Shown here: piece after piece, positions 58,003 to 64,000 of the stretch
How the letters are laid out: the number at the start of each line of letters is the position of its first letter
How positions within the stretch are numbered: position 1 is the stretch's first letter
Assembly: GCA_015680905.1 (NCBI GenBank)
Contig: CM027380.1
Span: 16,510,001-16,574,000, forward strand
From: Coptis chinensis
Taxonomy: Eukaryota > Streptophyta > Magnoliopsida > Ranunculales > Ranunculaceae
Length of the DNA: 64,000 nucleotides
Direction: 5' to 3'
The notes under the pieces: generated by a model
The model's input: the letters and a program-made list of their open reading frames with translations, nothing else
Told to the model about the DNA's origin: nothing
The model's database searches: none
Translations under genes and position numbers: made by a program

Positions 58003-58987
58003 CCACTTTGGCTACCCTTGGCGGTGTTGAGAAGAGCCCCGCCCCTTGCCAGTGTCTTCTGCCCGGAGAACCTCTGTTTCTGGCTGGGATCTGATCCAGT
58101 CTTGGTTTTTGAGGAGTTCCCGAGATAGTGACTATTGTCGGGGAGGAGGAGGTCGCTCCATTGTAAAACACATTTGCCCTCAGCAAGAAAGAAAAGTTAT
58201 TTTTTATATCCCTAGGGGAACCTCCCAGTTTCCTTAACTCCACACTGTGTTTCTCTCTTATGCTGCAGAAATGCAGATCATGCCCAATACACCCGCAGAA
58301 GTAACAAAAAATGTCTAGTTTTTCATACCTGAAAGTCACTGGAAGAACTTCCCCAAGCTCTATGCAAAGCTCTATACCTTTAAGTAACCTTTCTTTGATG
58401 TCCATACAAACTCTAACCCTAGCAACTGGTTTTTTGAACTCAGATGAGCAACAGATGTCAACCCCCTTTACTTTTCCTAGATTCATCCCAATGATCTTAG
58501 TATTCTCCTCATTTATCCGATCTCTTGGAAGCCCATAGATTTGGACCCATAAATCCACTCTGTCAAACTTCCGATCAGCTTCCAAGAGTTCTGAGTATTT
58601 ACCTTTTTTGATGGACAGAATAAAGCCTTGTATCACCCAAGGACCATTCTGCTTGACATGATTGTACTCATCCACATTGTCGAACACCATCTTGTAAAAG
58701 CCTTTTGTTATCATTTCTATGCTTGTTTCTCCTTTAGTTTGCCAACACCTATGTACCTCCTCCACAAATTCTTGCAAAGTAATGTGCTTGCCCCCATACA
58801 GCTTCCCTACCAAGGTTGTGTGTTCTTTTGGGTCTACTACCAAGTTCTTGCAGCCGATTTCTACCAGCTTTTTTTCCTTTGAGCAGAACAAGTTTTGCAT
58901 ATCAGCTTGGAGTTTTTCTATATTTTTTTTCTTTGTATTTTCCCCTTGTTCCTCATCCCCCACACTTCCCCCTTGTACCACTTCCAT
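57986..58987 (-). pseudogene. LINE ORF1 (DUF4283 and zinc knuckle)
   Basis: 333 residues. The first part is a coiled coil, the middle a DUF4283-like RNA-binding domain (GFYKMVFDNVDEYNHVKQNG, PWVIQGFILSIKKG). Then comes a CX2CX4HX4C zinc knuckle (CYFCGCIGHDLHFC), which binds LINE RNA. The open frame ends at 57986, where an overlapping frame (58002-56623) takes over. This looks like a single frameshift splitting a longer ORF1. The start codon at 58987 (MEVVQGGSVGDEE) follows a 5' UTR of about 670 bases. Confidence 0.85.
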
Positions 58988-59657
58988 CTACCGCCAGGTA
59001 AGCCCAGGATGCAGCAGAAGCCCAGGGATGGTTGGGTAAAAGAAAAAGAAAACCAAGGGGGTAGAGACCAGATACAGATAGGAATTTGTATCAGACATGA
59101 GATGAAGAGATAGAGAATGTAAACAAGATACTGTTCTCAGACTTGTATCACTCTTGTATGTAGAGTCACCAAGACAACACTATTCAGCAAGGGCTACTCA
59201 GATCACTAGAACCCCACCAGCCACTCTCTTTCCCTTTTTTCCTCCGAAAGAGATGTAAAATAAACCCCCCAGCCAGATAAAGCTAGGATACTCAACAACT
59301 AGGATTCACAGTTTGAAATTTGAAAAGAAAATAGGGGGAAAGAAATAAAGGGAAGAAACTCTGCTTTTAGCCGCAGGAGAGCTAAGAAAAGCGTCTTGAT
59401 CTATCTCATTCAAAGTTTACCAATTCCCTATTCGGCTATTCCAACAATATTTTGGCATAAATCAACTGAGGATTGAGAGTCATAATACTCGGTACAAATA
59501 GACTGCTATACACAATACACCATGATAGACAAAGAAGTCAACATCTTTGTTAAATAATGTTTGAGGCTATTGTTCTGGGTAAACTCAAGTAGCTACAGGT
59601 TTTGAGTGTTTGCACTGTAGCAGGGAGTGTAAAACCTCGGTCTGTTGTCTGCCCAGG

Positions 59658-60109
59658 GAGGCAATTGTAGTCTTGAAAAGGAATTAATCAAGGGGCCGTT
59701 TGTTTAACCGAGTCGACCACCAAGAAATTAATTGGGCACCAAGAAAGTGGAGTTGAGACAAGAAAATTGGTTTATAAGAAGAAGGCGATATAGAAAGAGA
59801 CAAAAAACATGTTGTCAAAATGTCCGATTATCAATGTTCCGCGATTCTAAAGGGAAAGTCAGAATTCTAGTCAGAAAAAAAAAATCTGGTAGAATTCTGA
59901 CTTTCCCTTTAGAATCGTGAACATTGGATACTGGACATTTTGACAACATGTTTTTGTCTCTTTTCTATATCATCTTCTTCTTATAAACCAATTTTCTTGT
60001 CTCAACTCCAGTTTCTTGGTGCCCAATTAATTTCTTGGTGGTCGACTCGGTTAAACAAACGGCCCCTTGAGCCCCTTGATTAATTCCTTTTCAAGACTAC
60101 AATTGCCTC
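59658..60109. repeat. Large inverted repeat at the LINE 5' junction
   Basis: Left arm 59658-59869 and right arm 59890-60109 are about 95% complementary by eye, around a 20-base centre with an A run. The outer ends are GAGGCAATTGTAGTCTTG and its complement. The right arm has one extra block (CCTTGAGCC, near 60065-60075). The inner end of the right arm overlaps the LINE target-site duplication. So the left arm looks like an inverted copy of the target DNA placed at the LINE 5' end. A foldback-type MITE is the alternative. Confidence 0.88.
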
Positions 60110-60895
60110 ATTGCCCCCAAATCTAAACGTAAATCGGAAGTAATGCAAGAGCCTAAACGTCCAATTACTTAAGCCCAACATAAGTTGGGCCAAAAAATGA
60201 ACAGAGATCGGGCCCATAGGATAGAATTGGGTGGGAATTATATAGCTCTACTAGTTTTTGAGCCCATTCAACAAACGGGGACCGTTTTCATAAAATTGAT
60301 CTGATTTTTTTAATATTTTTTGAATTATTATGTATCAAAAAGTTTTAACTATAGAATACTATAATGATTCATAGAAAGGGCGTTGAGGCATAATAATATA
60401 GTATTAATAAAAAAAAATAGTTCAACAAACATAATTAATTTGTTTTATGAACAAAACACTAACAAATTCTAAAATTTAAAAGTAGAATCTATCTTTCTTT
60501 CATGCACAAATTCAAATTGGAAAAGTCATTGAACTCAAAATTTAACTATTAACACTTTTTAATTGATTATATTTTGACAACCAGTCATTTTTTCCCCTAA
60601 TTTACACTTTAATTCATATGCGGAACATGTTCAGTTCACATTTTGTGAAAATGGATTTATTTATATTTTTAAATTATTTACTTAAATTATATAAATCGGC
60701 AACCTTCACAAAACGGAAATCGTTTTCATATAATTGATTTTTTTAATAATAGAACGGGGACCCCACCATGATAAAACCCTTCGACTTATTTTTATTGTTT
60801 AATAATAGAAGTTTGATTAAAATTTTGTGAGAATATCAAATGAAGTGAAGATCATAATGAAGCCACTTGAATAGCAAGATAATCCCAATTATACA

Positions 60896-60896
<1 letters not shown>
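60110..60896. other. AT-rich DNA, nothing recognised
   Basis: No ORF or repeat family recognised. The phrase AAACGGGGACCGTTTTCATA near 60273 recurs loosely as AAACGGAAATCGTTTTCATA near 60710, suggesting an old local duplication. Confidence 0.4.

Positions 60897-60960
<64 letters not shown>
60897..60960. repeat. (AT)n microsatellite, about 31 repeats
   Basis: An uninterrupted AT dinucleotide run up to 60960. Its length is likely variable and prone to assembly error. Confidence 0.97.
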
Positions 60961-60963
<3 letters not shown>

Positions 60964-61019
60964 AAATACTATTTTAAATGCAAAACTATATTTGTCGAGA
61001 CTTTCTCACTACATTCCAT

Positions 61020-63060
61020 ACAACTATGTTTTGAGGTTAGTATGATGCATTTGCATTCAGTTTCCGATTTTCCGTTAATAATTCTTTGATGCTAGTTCGA
61101 TTCATTTGCATTAGTTTCCAATTTTTCGTTAATTATTCTTTGAGGTTAGTTCGATGCATTTGCATCTAGTTATTTTCAATTTTTCGTTAATTATCCAAGG
61201 TGGTGTGTAATACAACTTCTATTGATCCTTCTGTAGTGTCCATGCAAACATGGCATAAAAAAAATATACATGATTCACTATGTGTGATCATCATAGATTA
61301 TCCAGTTTTCGATTTTCCGTTAATTATTCTTTAAGGTTAGTTCTTTGCAGTTGCATCTGATTTCTAATTTTCCGTTAATTATTTTTTGATTAAATTTCCC
61401 ATTAATTATTCTTTGAGGTTATTTCAATGCATTTGCATCCACCGATTTCCTGTTAAATATTCTTTAAGGTTAGTTCGATGTATTTGGATTTAATATTTTT
61501 TTAGGTTAGTTCCATGCATTTGTACCCAGTTTCCTATTTCCTGTTAATATTCTTTCAGGTTAGTTCAATTCATTTTGCATCCAATTTCTGATTTTCCATT
61601 AATTATTCTCTGAGATTAGCTCAATGCATTTACATAAAATTAATTTTCAATTTTTTGTTGATTATTCTTTGAAGTTAGTTCCATTCATTTGCATCATGTT
61701 TCCGACTCCCGTTAATTATTCTTTGGGGTTAGTTCAATGCAATTGCATCTAGTTTTCGATTTCTCATTAATTATCTTTTAAGGTTAGTTCAATGCAATTG
61801 CATCTAGTTGCCGATTTCTCATTAATAACTCTTTGAGGTTAGTTCGATGCATCTAGTTTTTGATTTCCCGTTAGTTATTAGTTGAGGTTAGTTCTTTGCA
61901 GTCGGATCCAGTTTTCGATTTCCCGTTAAGTATTATTTGACATTAGTTTAATGCATTTGCATCAAGTTTTCGATTTCTCATTAATTATCCGAGGTGGTGT
62001 ATAATACCAACTTCTATTTATTCTTTTGTAGTATCCTTGCAAACATGGCATTAAAAAAGAAATTAAAAAAAATATATACATGGCTCGTGGGATCATAAAA
62101 AAATTATAGAGTTTCTGATTTCCCGTTAATTATTCTTTGAGATTAGTTTCATGCATTTGTACCCAGTTTTTTTATTTCCCGTTAATTGTTCTTTAAGGTT
62201 AATTTTCGATTTCCCGTTAATTATTCTTTTTCCAGTTTTTGATTTCCCGTTAATTACTCTTTAAGGTTAGATCAATGCATTTGTATCCAGTTTCCGATTT
62301 CCGATTTCCCGTTAATTATTATTTGACGTTAGTTCAATGCAGTTGCATCCAGTTTCCGATTTCGGTTTTTTTTTAAGGTTAGTTCAATGGATTTGCATCC
62401 AATTTTCTCTTTACCATCAATTATTCTTTGAGGTTAGTTTAGTGCATTTGTATTCAGTTTTTTATTTTCCGTTAATTATTTTTTAATGGTAGTTCCATGC
62501 TGTTGCATCCGGTTTCCGTTAGTTTTCCCGTTAATTATTCTTTGAGGTTAGTACCATGCACTTGCACCCAATTTTCGATTTTCTGTTAATTATTCTAATT
62601 CAATGCAGTTGCATCCAGTGTCCAATTCTCTGTTAATTATTCTTTGAGATTAGTTCAATGCATTTGCATTCAGTTTCTGATGTCTTATTAATTATTATTT
62701 GATATTAGCTCAATGTAGTTGCATCTAGTTTCCCACTTCTCTTTAATTATTCTTTAAGGTTAGTTCCATGCATTTGCATATAGTTTATGATTTATTGCTA
62801 ATTATTCTTTGAGGTTAAGCATTTGCATCTAGTTTCCGATTTTCCGTTAATTATTCTTTGAGGTTAGCTCTAGTTTCTTATTTCCCGTTAATTATTTTTT
62901 TAGGTTAGTTTAATGCAGTTGCATCCAGTTTCTGATTTTTCATTAATTATTTATTGAGGTTAGTTCAATGCATTTGCATCTTGTTTTCGATTTCTCATTA
63001 ATTGTTCTTTAAGGTTAGTTCGATGCATTTGCATATAGTTTCAAATTTCTCTTTAATTCT
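61020..63060. repeat. Degenerate 55-57-bp satellite, over 30 units
   Basis: The consensus parts CCGTTAATTATTCTTTGAGG, TTAGTTCAATGCATTTGCAT and CCAGTTTCCGATTT recur throughout with many substitutions and deletions. Two non-repeat inserts at about 61194-61293 and 61985-62105 share GAGGTGGTGT-like and TGCAAACATGGCAT words. They lie about 790 bp apart, which hints at a higher-order unit. There is no coding content. Confidence 0.9.
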
Positions 63061-63240
63061 ATATTGATTTTTTATGTTTCTATGAATGCTTGCATATACA
63101 TATTTTGATCAAAAACTGAGAAGGAGATCAAACACATGTACCTTGAGTGAAAATAGTTTGGAGATTATTATTAGAGAAGGCATACGATTTATAGAACTTG
63201 GAGCTAATTGTGAGTGGAGCAGAATTAGTTATCAAGGTGC

Positions 63241-63384
63241 ATGGTGAAGAACCTCAGGGTGTGTGTAGATTGTCATGCTGCTATTAAGGTGATTTAAAAG
63301 CTGACTGAAAGTGAAATAATTGTAAGGGATAACAACAGGTTTCACAGTTTCAAGGATGGTGGCTGCTCTTGCAAGGATTATTAA
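63241..63384 (+). pseudogene. DYW-type PPR protein, C-terminal fragment
   Basis: Reads MVKNLRVCVDCHAAIKVI, then after an in-frame TAA KLTESEIIVRDNNRFHSFKD and GGCSCKDY. This is the end of a DYW domain, the cytidine-deaminase-like domain of plant organelle RNA-editing PPR proteins. The zinc ligands (CxxCH, CSC) are visible. The TAA falls where the family has a residue in the IKxxSK block, and the final Trp is lost (DY then TAA). No PPR repeats are seen upstream, where the satellite lies. A dead fragment. Confidence 0.85.
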
Positions 63385-64000
63385 TGAACCTTACAAATTC
63401 TCGCAATAGTTTAAGTATCGCAATAGACATGCATGTTTGATAAAATAATAGGTAGTTTTCGATGGATTGTAACTTAAATATTCAAGTTTCTAAAGATTGA
63501 TGTGTATGATTGGGGCGTTCTATTTACTACATATATACACTTGTACAATTTGGAGCACTTTAGCAAGAAAATTTATGCCAAACTTCTTAGCTTCAAAAAA
63601 ATTAGTTTTCGTAATGAAAACTAATGTTTAATTAAGAATAACTTAATTAAAGTGCATTAAGTCTGCCCTTAACACTTGGTCGATATGACATAGAATCAAA
63701 CATTGTTGATAATATCTTCACTCAGATTAAAGAACATACAGTTCTTCTATTGTCTATGTTGGCTAGGGTGTTGTGCCAATCAATGATGCAATTATGCAAC
63801 CACTATGTTGTGAATGATAACTTGGAAAAAATTATTCAATTGCTGAAATATGTTAAAGGGAAGATGTTTATTTGAATGAAATAAAATATATGATTGACAG
63901 GATGTCTCGGACTTCCTATCACAAATGAAAAGTAAGGAAATCCCACTCATTACATGGCAAAAACCTATTTATATGGGTCCTTCATAGAACACAACGATAC
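63385..64000. other. Right edge, possible exon at the end
   Basis: AT-rich. After a possible acceptor (TTGACAG at about 63893-63899) a short open stretch reads DVSDFLSQMKSKEIPLITWQ. It stays open for about 30 codons and stops near 63990. It has coding-like composition but I do not recognise it. Confidence 0.2.

Larger units (their letters stand above)
52434..59898 (-). mobile_element. L1-type LINE, degraded, with poly-A tail and 15-bp TSD
   Basis: On the minus strand: 5' UTR (from about 59657), ORF1 (58987 leftward), ORF2 with endonuclease, RT, zinc-binding region and RNase H, a short 3' UTR and a poly-A tail (T run at 52449-52461). The 15-mer ATCTGGTAGAATTCT at 52434-52448 recurs at 59884-59898 and is the target-site duplication. 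The inserted length includes a 212-bp inverted copy of flanking DNA at the 5' end (59658-59869). ORF2 is split by about six frame changes or stops, so the copy is inactive, although every domain is still visible. Confidence 0.9.

Noticed and set aside
59732-59920. 62-residue ORF across the inverted repeat
   Set aside because: It spans the hairpin centre and the A run. The composition is not coding-like.
1-64000. tRNA or rRNA genes
   Set aside because: No cloverleaf-like segment with A and B boxes, and no rRNA-like conserved stretch, was recognised by eye.

Overview
This is nuclear DNA from a flowering plant, most likely a eudicot. Genes have short exons with GT/AG introns. Three Ty3/gypsy retrotransposons of the Tat type, a plant L1-type LINE and a Tip100-like hAT element are present. 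The gene relics (PARP1, PMT methyltransferase, DYW-type PPR) are plant versions. I cannot name the species. The window is mostly transposable elements; only one complete protein-coding gene is convincing.

Left to right. 1-224 is the last exon of an unidentified host gene. 424-960 is a 45-bp minisatellite and 1045-8349 is a decayed Tat element on the minus strand, with a probable 5' LTR at 7470-8349 that contains two further minisatellites. 8206-14560 and 14565-20910 are two almost identical copies of a 6.35-kb cassette in direct tandem. Each copy carries relics of several unrelated genes: the C-terminus of a PMT-type methyltransferase (+), a LINE-type RNase H piece (-), a piece resembling the RTF1 C-terminus (-) and the N-terminal zinc-finger part of PARP1 (-). 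20911-23540 is intergenic. 23666-26439 is a five-exon gene for a TTL-family tetratricopeptide protein of 631 residues that ends before the usual thioredoxin-like domain.

27188-51316 is a nest. A Tat element with CTGAG target-site duplications was hit in its pol region by a 987-bp hAT element (32839-33825). Its 3' LTR was split by a second Tat element (38215-51062, GTGAC duplications). LTR divergence agrees with this order: about 6% in the outer element and 3.3% in the inner one. Both elements carry tandem arrays and antisense open regions between pol and the 3' LTR, as known for Tat/Retand-type elements.

52449-59883 is a degraded LINE on the minus strand, with a poly-A tail and a 15-bp target-site duplication. 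At its 5' end lies a 212-bp inverted copy of the adjoining target DNA. The right end holds AT-rich DNA, an (AT)n microsatellite, about 2 kb of a degenerate 55-57-bp satellite with a hint of higher-order structure, and a DYW-type PPR pseudogene fragment.

No operon-like or pathway-level cooperation between genes is visible. The most unusual structures are the duplicated multi-gene-fragment cassette, the inverted duplication at the LINE 5' junction, the TTL gene without its thioredoxin-like domain, and an acidic signal-peptide-like antisense ORF inside the inner Tat element.
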